19,711 nucleotides of DNA, from positions 1 to 19,711 of the forward strand of contig MGCE01000005.1 in the NCBI GenBank assembly GCA_001790315.1, in the 5' to 3' direction. The translations under genes were made by a program, and so were the position numbers. The DNA comes from Candidatus Rokubacteria bacterium RIFCSPLOWO2_02_FULL_72_37 (lineage in GTDB: Bacteria; Methylomirabilota; Methylomirabilia; Rokubacteriales; CSP1-6). The notes beneath the pieces are model-generated. The model made no database searches and was not told the DNA's origin. It saw nothing but the letters and a program-made list of their open reading frames with translations. Shown here piece by piece: positions 1-6,350 of the stretch. Position 1 is the first letter of the stretch; every line of letters begins with the position of its first letter.

Positions 1-203
1 CCGAACAGGATCTTGTCCCCGGCCTTGACGTCGAGCGGGATCTTCTTGCCCTCGTCGGTGACCTTGCCGTTGCCGACGGCGATCACCTTGGCCTCCTGAG
101 GCTTCTCCTTCGCGGTGTCGGGGATGATGATCCCGCCCTTCTTCACTTCCTTTTCCTCGAGCCGTTCGACCAGGATGCGATCATGCAGCGGACGAATCTT
201 CAT
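1..203 (-). CDS. groES: GroES co-chaperonin, 5' part (3' end outside window)
   Basis: The reverse strand encodes the first 67 residues of a 10-kDa chaperonin. It begins MKIRPLHDRILVERLEE, and the mobile loop lies at about residues 17-33 with the GroEL-contacting motif GGIIIP (23-28). It continues through VIAVGNGK to DKILF, where the window ends; about 30 more residues would be expected. GroES caps the GroEL ring in the cytoplasm and assists protein folding. The ATG at 203-201 is supported by a strong Shine-Dalgarno AAGGAGG about 10 bases upstream. The leader of roughly 100 bases carries a CIRCE operator, so heat-shock control by HrcA is expected. groEL usually follows and would lie beyond the left edge, which cannot be checked here. 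The identification is secure. Confidence 0.97.
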   Translation of the reverse strand, partial: MKIRPLHDRILVERLEEKEVKKGGIIIPDTAKEKPQEAKVIAVGNGKVTDEGKKIPLDVKAGDKILF

Positions 204-290
204 GGCTTCTGTGCCTCCTTCGTGGTTTGTTGCTCTCGCCCCGGGGCTTCGTTGGAGATCGGCCTGGCCACTGCTGGCGCTCCAATGCTG

Positions 291-317
291 TTAGCACTCA
301 TGAAAACAGAGTGCTAA
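291..317. promoter_or_regulatory. CIRCE operator (HrcA-binding inverted repeat)
   Basis: The sequence is TTAGCACTC, nine bases, then GAGTGCTAA, a perfect match to the CIRCE consensus with the canonical spacer. CIRCE is bound by the heat-shock repressor HrcA upstream of groESL and dnaK operons. Its outer edge overlaps the -10 box of the groES promoter, so bound repressor would block initiation. Confidence 0.97.
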
Positions 318-320
318 TAT
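312..320 (+). promoter_or_regulatory. possible extended -10 promoter for the dehydrogenase gene
   Basis: On the plus strand TGC-TAATAT gives an extended -10 motif, about 50 bases before the ATG of the 2-hydroxyacid dehydrogenase gene. No convincing -35 box lies 17 bases upstream. The motif overlaps the right arm of CIRCE, so HrcA could also affect this direction. This is a weak call based on one motif. Confidence 0.3.
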
Positions 321-344
321 AGCCGAGCCCCTGCGGCGATTCAA
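316..344 (-). promoter_or_regulatory. groES promoter, sigma-70 type
   Basis: On the minus strand there is a -35 box TTGAAT (344-339), a 17-base spacer and a -10 box TATATT (321-316). Initiation is expected near position 309, inside the CIRCE element. This is the usual layout of a housekeeping-sigma groESL promoter repressed by HrcA. No sigma-32-type sequence is needed to explain heat control. Confidence 0.85.
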
Positions 345-368
345 GAGCAAAACAACGAGGAGCGACAG

Positions 369-1328
369 ATGCCAAAAAGCGTCTTTATTTCCAATGTCTT
401 GCCCCAGGCAGCCCGTGACCTGATCCCGAAGGACGTCAGCGTGGACTACAACGAGACGGACACGCCCCTGCCGAAGACCGAGCTGATGACACGGCTACGC
501 GGCAAGGACGGGCTCATCTGCCAGATCGTCACGACGGTCGACGACGAGGTGCTGGCGCAGGCGCCCTCGCTCAGGGTCGTGGCCAACGTCGCCGTCGGCT
601 ACAACAACATCGATGTCGCCGCCGCGCGCCGGCGCGGCGTCGTCGTCACCAATACCCCCGACGTGCTCACGGAGACGACCGCGGACTTCGCCTGGGCGCT
701 CTTGATGGCGGCCGCGCGGCGCGTCGTCGAGGCGGACCACTTCGCGCGCTCGGGCCGCTGGACGCGCTGGCAGTGGGACCTGCTCTGGGGCGCCGACGTC
801 CACGAAAAGACGCTCGGGATCATCGGGTTCGGACGCATCGGGCGCGCCGTCGCCCGGCGGGCGCTCGGCTTCGACATGCGCGTCCTCTACCACGACGGCG
901 TGCGCGCGGACGCGGCGACCGAGCGCGAGCTCCGCGCCGCGCCGACCGACCTCGCGACGCTCCTGCGCGAGTCCGACTTCGTGACGCTCCACACGAACCT
1001 CACGCCCGAGACCCACCACCTGATCGGCGAGCGCACGCTGCGCACGATGAAGCGGTCGGCCGTCCTCGTGAACGCCTCGCGCGGCCCGGTGGTCGACGAG
1101 GCGGCGCTGGCGCGGGCGTTGCGGGAGGGGGGGATCGCCGCCGCGGGGCTGGACGTGTTCGAGGAGGAGCCGACGATTCACCCCGACCTCCTGCCCCTCG
1201 CCAACGTCGTGATGGCGCCTCACATCGCGAGCGCCTCGCGCGAGACGCGGCTCGCCATGGCGACGCTCGCGGTGAAGAACTGCCTCGCCGTCCTCGAGGG
1301 GAAGCCCCCGCTGACGCCGGTGCCGTGA
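369..1328 (+). CDS. D-isomer-specific 2-hydroxyacid dehydrogenase (glyoxylate/hydroxypyruvate reductase-like)
   Basis: This 319-residue cytoplasmic NAD(P)-dependent oxidoreductase has the usual length for the D-2-hydroxyacid dehydrogenase family. The split N-terminal catalytic domain includes VANVAVGYNNID (about 71-82). The Rossmann dinucleotide motif GFGRIG is at 153-158. The catalytic trio is visible: Arg238 in NASRGP, Glu267 in FEEEP and His285 in APHIAS. These proteins reduce 2-oxoacids such as glyoxylate or hydroxypyruvate to D-2-hydroxyacids; the exact substrate cannot be read from the sequence. GyaR/GhrB-type glyoxylate reductase is the closest general description. The ATG follows a GAGG-type ribosome site. 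The iron-transporter ATPase gene starts four bases after the stop, so the two are probably co-transcribed. Confidence 0.93.
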   Translation: MPKSVFISNVLPQAARDLIPKDVSVDYNETDTPLPKTELMTRLRGKDGLICQIVTTVDDEVLAQAPSLRVVANVAVGYNNIDVAAARRRGVVVTNTPDVLTETTADFAWALLMAAARRVVEADHFARSGRWTRWQWDLLWGADVHEKTLGIIGFGRIGRAVARRALGFDMRVLYHDGVRADAATERELRAAPTDLATLLRESDFVTLHTNLTPETHHLIGERTLRTMKRSAVLVNASRGPVVDEAALARALREGGIAAAGLDVFEEEPTIHPDLLPLANVVMAPHIASASRETRLAMATLAVKNCLAVLEGKPPLTPVP

Positions 1329-1332
1329 GCCA

Positions 1333-2379
1333 ATGAGCCTCCTCGTCCTCGACGCCGTCACCAAGCGCTTCCCGGGCGGCGACGGCCCCGCGGTCGAGCG
1401 GCTCGCGCTCACGGTGACACCCGGGGAGATCCTCGGGCTGATCGGCCCTTCGGGTTCCGGCAAGACGACCACGCTCCGGCTCATCGCCGGCTTCGAGGCG
1501 CCGGACGAGGGCGAGATCATGATCGGCGGGCGAGCTGTGGCGAGGGCCGGCGCCCGGGACTTCGTCCCGCCCGAGGCGCGCGGCGTCGGCATCGTCTTCC
1601 AGGACTACGCGCTCTTCCCCCACCTCAGCGTGGCGGACAACGTCGCGTTCGGCCTCGCCGAGCGTCCCGCCGACGCCCGCCGTGTCCGGGCGCGCGGCGT
1701 GCTCGACCTCGTGGGCCTCGCGGCTTTCGCGGACCGGTATCCGCACGAGCTGTCGGGCGGCCAGCAGCAGCGCGTGGCGCTCGCCCGCGCGCTCGCACCG
1801 GCGCCGGCGCTGATCCTGCTCGACGAGCCCTTCAGCAACGTGGACGCGGAGCTCCGCGCCGAGCTCCGCGAGCAGGTGCGCGAGCTGCTGCGCACCACGG
1901 GGACAACGGCGGTGTTCGTCACCCACGACCACGAGGAGGCCTTCACCCTCGCCGATCGCGTCGGGGTGCTCCACGCCGGCCGTCTCGAGCAGCTCGACGC
2001 CCCCGAGGTCGTCTACCACCGGCCAGCGACGCCGTTCGTCGCCGCGTTCGTCGGCGACGCGGATTTCCTCGCGGGCACCGTGACCGAGGGCCGGATCGCC
2101 ACCGAGATGGGCACCTTCCCGGACCCGCACCGGCTCCCGCCCGGAACGCGCGTGGAGCTGATGATCCGCCCCGACGACGTCGGGTTCACGCCGGACCCGG
2201 ACGGCGACACGGTGATCGTCCGGCGCGACTTCCGGGGCCCGGTGAACGTCTACTGCCTGCGTCTGCCCTCCGGCCGGCGCGTGCACTCCTCGCAGCCCTC
2301 GACGACGATCCTGGCGCCCGGCACGCGTGTGCGCGCGATCGCCGAGCTCCTGCACATCGTCACGTTCCCGGTCGCGTAG
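1333..2379 (+). CDS. fbpC: ABC transporter ATP-binding protein, ferric iron (FbpC/FutC) type
   Basis: This 348-residue ATPase carries all nucleotide-binding motifs: Walker A GPSGSGKT (38-45), Q-loop Gln90 in VFQDYALFPH, signature LSGGQQQR (140-147), Walker B LILLDE (160-165) and H-loop His198 in VTHDHEEA. After the ATPase domain a TOBE-like regulatory region runs from about 245 to 348 with MIRPDDVGF. It belongs to the CUT1/Fbp branch of importers. The adjacent permease and iron-binding protein genes indicate ferric iron as substrate. It follows the dehydrogenase gene by four bases with no clear Shine-Dalgarno of its own, so translation is probably coupled. Its 3' end overlaps the end of the convergent permease gene by 20 bases. 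A separate transcript for the ATPase is unusual, since fbpABC genes normally share one operon. Confidence 0.92.
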   Translation: MSLLVLDAVTKRFPGGDGPAVERLALTVTPGEILGLIGPSGSGKTTTLRLIAGFEAPDEGEIMIGGRAVARAGARDFVPPEARGVGIVFQDYALFPHLSVADNVAFGLAERPADARRVRARGVLDLVGLAAFADRYPHELSGGQQQRVALARALAPAPALILLDEPFSNVDAELRAELREQVRELLRTTGTTAVFVTHDHEEAFTLADRVGVLHAGRLEQLDAPEVVYHRPATPFVAAFVGDADFLAGTVTEGRIATEMGTFPDPHRLPPGTRVELMIRPDDVGFTPDPDGDTVIVRRDFRGPVNVYCLRLPSGRRVHSSQPSTTILAPGTRVRAIAELLHIVTFPVA

Positions 2380-4012
2380 CGCGCCCGCTCGCGCGCATCG
2401 TGAGGATCGCGGGCGCGAGCCCCGCGATGACGATCGCGAGCCCCGGCAGCGCCGCCTCCGCCCAGAGCGCCTCCGACGCGCGCGTCCACACGTCCACCGC
2501 GAGCGTCGTCACGCCGAGCGGCCGGAGCAGCAGCGTCGCGGGCAGCTCTTTGATCGTCTCCACGAAGACGAGCGCGAGCGCGGTGAGGAGGCTCCGGCGC
2601 AGCAGCGGCAGGTGCACCCGCCGCAGGACACCCCCGGCGCCGGCGCCGAGCGCGCGTGCGGCCTCGTCCAGGCTCGGCGGCACCACGCCGAGGCTCGCGT
2701 CGAGCGTCTGGAAGCCGACCGCCAGGAAGCGGACGACGTACGCGAAGAGCAGGCCGGCGAGCGAGCCGGTGAGCACCAGCGCCGCCGGGTGGCCCAGCAC
2801 CTGGCGCGCAACCGCGTCGAAAGCCTGGTCCAGCCAGGCGAGCGGCAGCAGGACGCCGACCGCGATCACCGCGCCGGGAACAGCGTAGCCCATCGCCGCC
2901 ACCCGCGTGGCGAGCCGCACCGCTCGCGTCGGCCGCAGGCGGCGCGCATAGGCGAGCGTGATGGCGAGCACACAGGTGGCGAGAGCCGTGACGCCCGCCA
3001 GCAGCACGGTGAGGCCGAGGTGCGGCGCGAGCGCTCCGCCGGCGCGCTGGACGCCGCCCGCCGCCGCCGCCCAGACGAGGAGCTGGCCCACCGGCAGCAG
3101 GAATGCGAGCGCCAGCACGAGTCCGCACCCCGCGCTCGCCGCGAGCGCGCGACCGCCGCGGAGCCGCGTCGGCGCGATGCCGGGGCCGCGGCGTCGGCTC
3201 TGCGTGAAGCGGGCCCGGCCGCGGAGGGCCCGCTCCAGCGCGAGCAGGACCAACGCGAAGAGGAGGAGCAGCGCCGCGATCTGCGTCGCGGCGGCCCGGT
3301 CGAACATGCCGTACCACACGCGGTAGACGGCCTCGGTGAGCGAGCGGTAACCGAAGGTCGCCACCGTGCCGAAGTCGGCGAGCGCCTCCATCATCGCCAG
3401 CGCGGTGCCCGCGACGATCGAGGGCCGCGCCAGCGGCAACGTCACCTCGCGGAAGGCCGTCCAGGGCGAGCGGCCGAGCGCGCGCGCGGTCTCGAGCGTC
3501 GCCGCGCCCTGCTCGAGAAACGCGGCGCGCGCCAGCAGATAGACGTACGGATAGAACGCCAGCGTCATCACGGAGACGACCGAGGCCCAGGATCCCGGCT
3601 CGGGGAGCCGGAACGCCGGGCCCAGCCAGGCGCGCAGCGCCGTCTGCGCCGGGCCCGCGTAGTCGAACATGCCGAGGAACACGAACGCGAGCACGTACCC
3701 CGGCACCGCAAGCGGCAGGATGAGCGCCCACTCGAACAGGGCGTGGCCCGGGAACCGGTGGTGGACGACCAGCCACGCGAGCACCGTGCCCAGGACGAGC
3801 GCGCCGGCGCCGACGCCCGCGAGCAGCGCGACCGTGTTGAAGAGCAATTCGGGCAGCTGCGTCCGCCAGAGATGGCCCCAGACCTCGGGGCGCGGCGTCA
3901 CGAGGGACAGGGCGACGACGACCACGGGCACGGCGACCAGGCACGAGATGACGAGGGCGGTGGGCGTCCATCCACCCGCCGCCGCGCCCGGCAGCGGCGC
4001 GCGTCTCAGCAC
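2360..4012 (-). CDS. fbpB: Iron ABC transporter permease, fused double permease (FbpB/FutB type)
   Basis: This 550-residue inner-membrane protein has about twelve hydrophobic segments arranged as two tandem permease domains, the usual size and architecture of FbpB. Each half has an EAA-type loop that contacts the ATPase: LETARALGRSPWTAFREVTLPLARP in the first half and EAARALGAGAGGVLRRVHLPLLRR in the second. It would form the channel through which the binding protein delivers ferric iron, powered by the FbpC-type ATPase encoded convergently. The start is a GTG at 4012-4010, ten bases after the stop of the binding-protein gene, so both should be on one transcript. A start a few codons further in cannot be excluded. 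Its last 20 bases overlap the end of the ATPase gene on the other strand. Confidence 0.92.
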   Translation of the reverse strand: MLRRAPLPGAAAGGWTPTALVISCLVAVPVVVVALSLVTPRPEVWGHLWRTQLPELLFNTVALLAGVGAGALVLGTVLAWLVVHHRFPGHALFEWALILPLAVPGYVLAFVFLGMFDYAGPAQTALRAWLGPAFRLPEPGSWASVVSVMTLAFYPYVYLLARAAFLEQGAATLETARALGRSPWTAFREVTLPLARPSIVAGTALAMMEALADFGTVATFGYRSLTEAVYRVWYGMFDRAAATQIAALLLLFALVLLALERALRGRARFTQSRRRGPGIAPTRLRGGRALAASAGCGLVLALAFLLPVGQLLVWAAAAGGVQRAGGALAPHLGLTVLLAGVTALATCVLAITLAYARRLRPTRAVRLATRVAAMGYAVPGAVIAVGVLLPLAWLDQAFDAVARQVLGHPAALVLTGSLAGLLFAYVVRFLAVGFQTLDASLGVVPPSLDEAARALGAGAGGVLRRVHLPLLRRSLLTALALVFVETIKELPATLLLRPLGVTTLAVDVWTRASEALWAEAALPGLAIVIAGLAPAILTMRASGRATRPGT

Positions 4013-4022
4013 GGCCCCGGGG

Positions 4023-5048
4023 CTACTTGTAGCCGACGCGGTCGGCGAGGCGCGTCGCGGCGGCTTGAAACTCTCCTGCCGCGGCGACGTTGGCGTCGTC
4101 CTGCGTGAATCGGCCCCAGCGCGCGACGATCGGGTTCACGCCCGCCTGTGGATTCGCCGGATACTCGAACGACACGTCCGCGAACATCTGCTGCGCCTCG
4201 GGGCTCGAGAGGAATTCGAGGAGCTTGATCGCCTGTGCGCGGTGCTTCGCGTGCGCCGTGACGCCCGCGCCGGAGATATTGACGTGCGTGCCGGTCGTCG
4301 CCTGGTTGGCCCAGAAGGGCGCCACCGGAAACGCCGGATCCTTGGCGAGCAGCCGCGCGAGGTAGTAGTGGTTGGTCAGGCCCACGTCGCACCGGCCCGC
4401 GGCGATCGCCTCGAGGATCTTCGTGTCGCTGTTGATGATGACCGGCTGGTTCGCGGTCCAGCCGCGCACGATCTCCGCGGTGCGCGCCTCGCCGTGGCGT
4501 TTGATCATCGTGGCGATCAGGGACTGGGTGTAGACGTAGCCGGACGTCCGCAGACAGAGCCGCCCCTTCCACTTCGGATCCCCGAGCGCCTCGTAGGTCG
4601 AGAGCTCGGCCGCCTTCACCCTCCGCGTGTCGTACACGATGGCCCGGACGCGAACCGTCAGGCCCACCCAGCGCATTTCCGGGTCGCGCAGGTGCGCCGG
4701 GATGTTGGCCTGCAGCTCCGGGGAGTCCATCTTCTGCAGCAGGCCCGAGCGGGCGGCGTTCCAGAGGTTGCCGGCGTCCACCGTGAGCAGCACGTCGGCC
4801 GGCGTCCTGTCCCCCTCCGCTTTGAGCCGCTCGAAGAGCTCTCCGGTGCCGCCGTTGAGCATCCTGATCTGGATGCCGGTCTTCCGGGTGAACGCCTCGA
4901 ACGCCGGCTCCTGGCCGTAGTGGCGCGCGGAGTAGACGACGACTTCCTGGGTCTGGGCCGGGCTTGCGAGCACGCCGACGGCCGCGAGACCTCCGAGCAG
5001 CGCGAGAGCGGCCGCGGCACCGCGGCCGACGGATCGAATCCGGTGCAT
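4023..5048 (-). CDS. fbpA: Ferric iron ABC transporter substrate-binding protein (FbpA/FutA/IdiA family)
   Basis: This 341-residue exported protein begins with a signal peptide: basic n-region MHRIRSVGRG, then a hydrophobic core to about residue 28, with likely cleavage near ASPAQTQ. The mature protein starts with the family motif VVVYSARHYGQEPAFEAF (about 37-54). The paired tyrosines Tyr228-Tyr229 in LTNHYYLARLL match the ferric-ion ligands of FutA/FbpA proteins, and Tyr44 is a further candidate ligand. It captures Fe3+ outside the inner membrane and hands it to the permease encoded immediately downstream. The ATG follows a G-rich stretch that could serve as a ribosome site. The promoter region carries a DtxR/IdeR-like iron box, suggesting repression when iron is plentiful. 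Confidence 0.94.
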   Translation of the reverse strand: MHRIRSVGRGAAAALALLGGLAAVGVLASPAQTQEVVVYSARHYGQEPAFEAFTRKTGIQIRMLNGGTGELFERLKAEGDRTPADVLLTVDAGNLWNAARSGLLQKMDSPELQANIPAHLRDPEMRWVGLTVRVRAIVYDTRRVKAAELSTYEALGDPKWKGRLCLRTSGYVYTQSLIATMIKRHGEARTAEIVRGWTANQPVIINSDTKILEAIAAGRCDVGLTNHYYLARLLAKDPAFPVAPFWANQATTGTHVNISGAGVTAHAKHRAQAIKLLEFLSSPEAQQMFADVSFEYPANPQAGVNPIVARWGRFTQDDANVAAAGEFQAAATRLADRVGYK

Positions 5049-5063
5049 GGAACACCCCCAGTC

Positions 5064-5080
5064 CGCGCCCGCCGGGCGCG
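5064..5080. other. GC hairpin in the fbpA leader
   Basis: CGCGCCC, a three-base loop GCC and GGGCGCG form a perfect 7-bp stem about 16 bases before the fbpA start codon. No T-run follows in either direction, so it is not a typical intrinsic terminator. It may influence ribosome access or end readthrough from mrfB, or it may be chance in GC-rich DNA. Confidence 0.35.
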
Positions 5081-5104
5081 CGCGAGCGATTGACCGCCTG
5101 GAGG

Positions 5105-5123
5105 TTAAGCTAGCCTAATCTTA
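5105..5123. promoter_or_regulatory. DtxR/IdeR-like iron box upstream of fbpA
   Basis: The 19-mer TTAAGCTAGCCTAATCTTA agrees at 15 of 19 positions with the IdeR/DtxR consensus as I recall it (TTAGGTTAGSCTAACCTAA). It is a dyad and a local AT-rich island in very GC-rich DNA. A further half-site, AACCTAA, lies at 5135-5141. On the minus strand TTGACC (5136-5131) could be a -35 box with a weak -10 about 18 bases further on, which would lie inside the dyad. The position 57 bases before an iron-binding-protein gene supports iron-dependent repression. I infer the regulator family; its gene is not in the window. Confidence 0.65.
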
Positions 5124-5156
5124 TGAGGATGGTCAACCTAAATCTTCGGCAGGTGT

Positions 5157-6344
5157 TCACCGTGCCCGCCGCCGCAGCCGTTCCAGGCGATAGGCGAGCG
5201 CGTCGAGGACCCGCGCGGGCGTCTCGGCCGCGCGCGCGCGCACGAGCGCGCTCTCGACGAGGACCCGCGCGCGCGCGAAGTCGCGCCGGCGGTGCTCGTG
5301 GAACTTCGCCAGCTCCTCCCACGGCCGGGGGTCGAAGGCCGCGTGACGCGCGGCTTCCTCCCACAGCGCGCAGGCCGCCTCCCAGCGCGCCGCCCGCTTC
5401 TCCGACGCTGCGAGGCGCAGCCGCACCCACAGGGCGAGCGCGCCCCCGAGCCCCACGGCGAGCGCGGCGCGGTAGCAAGCCTCTGCCCGCTCGGGATCCA
5501 CCGGCTCCCATAGCCGGCCGAGCCCTGCCACCTCCGCGGCGCCGAGCCCCTCGTGGCGTTCGAGCGCGCGCCCGAACCAGCCGAGCAGCGCGACCAGCGA
5601 GAGCACGTCCTGGCGGTTGTGCTCGAAGACGCGCGCGAGCGGCGCGGCGCGGCGCGTCCGGAGGAAGTCGAAGTAGAGCGACGGGATCAGCGCTCCGGGG
5701 ACGTCGTCGCCGCGCTCGAGGCCGAGCACCTCGCGCTCGAGCGTCGCGAGCCGGCAGTCGGCGAGGCTCGGCGCGAAGACCCGGCGGGCGGGCCGGAGCA
5801 GGTCGAGGTGCGACAGGAGCGCGGGCCAGCGGCGCCGTGCGAGGACGAAGCGCGTCTCGAGGAGCGGCAGGTCGAAGCCCGCGCCGTTGAACGTGACGAC
5901 GCCGCCCGCCCGCTCGAGCACAGGCGCGAGCGCCGCGAGCAGCGCCGGCTCCTCGTCGAAGTCGCGCATGAAGTACTGCGCGACGACGAAACGGTCGTCC
6001 TCGCGCCAGCCCGCGCCCACGAGGAACGCGTACGTGCCCGTGCCGCCGGCGAGACCGGTCGTCTCCGTGTCCAGGAAGAGCAGGCTGCGCCCGTCCGTCG
6101 CGGGAGCCTCCGCCCGGGCCAGCGCGGCGAGCAACGGAAGCGGCGCCGCGAACGCCGGCGCGAGCGGCGCGCAGCCGTGCGCGTGCGCGAGCGGGTACTC
6201 GCGGCGGACGACGACGAGCGGGCCGGCGCCCGTCTCGTGGACCGCCCCGCCCAGCACCTCCTCGACGGGCCGCGCAGCCGCGCGCGGTGGCCGGCGCGGC
6301 TCGATGCGGCGGACCATGCGTCGCAGGTCGTCGAGGGACTGCAT
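5157..6344 (-). CDS. mrfB: MrfB/YprB-like DEDD exonuclease with C-terminal TPR-like helices
   Basis: This 395-residue protein has an RNase H-like 3'-5' exonuclease domain at about 85-255. The acidic metal ligands are visible: Asp92 and Glu94 in FLDTETTG, Asp158 in FNGAGFDLPLLETR and Asp246 in EHNRQDVLSL. The C-terminal third (about 270-390) is made of Ala/Arg/Glu-rich helices that resemble TPR repeats. In Bacillus subtilis YprB (MrfB) works with the helicase YprA (MrfA) in a repair pathway for mitomycin-type DNA damage separate from nucleotide excision repair. Here the gene starts six bases after the stop of the MrfA-like gene with no evident Shine-Dalgarno, so translation is probably coupled. 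It may end transcription of the group just before the fbpA promoter. Confidence 0.85.
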   Translation of the reverse strand: MQSLDDLRRMVRRIEPRRPPRAAARPVEEVLGGAVHETGAGPLVVVRREYPLAHAHGCAPLAPAFAAPLPLLAALARAEAPATDGRSLLFLDTETTGLAGGTGTYAFLVGAGWREDDRFVVAQYFMRDFDEEPALLAALAPVLERAGGVVTFNGAGFDLPLLETRFVLARRRWPALLSHLDLLRPARRVFAPSLADCRLATLEREVLGLERGDDVPGALIPSLYFDFLRTRRAAPLARVFEHNRQDVLSLVALLGWFGRALERHEGLGAAEVAGLGRLWEPVDPERAEACYRAALAVGLGGALALWVRLRLAASEKRAARWEAACALWEEAARHAAFDPRPWEELAKFHEHRRRDFARARVLVESALVRARAAETPARVLDALAYRLERLRRRAR

Positions 6345-6350
6345 GGGCGC

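Noticed and set aside
2327..4108. 593-residue plus-strand ORF opposite the iron permease
   Set aside because: It is an Arg/Glu-rich shadow ORF typical of GC-rich DNA; the minus-strand frame has membrane helices and permease motifs.
5064..5080. Intrinsic terminator after mrfB
   Set aside because: The stem is strong but there is no T-run on either side, so it is listed only as a hairpin.
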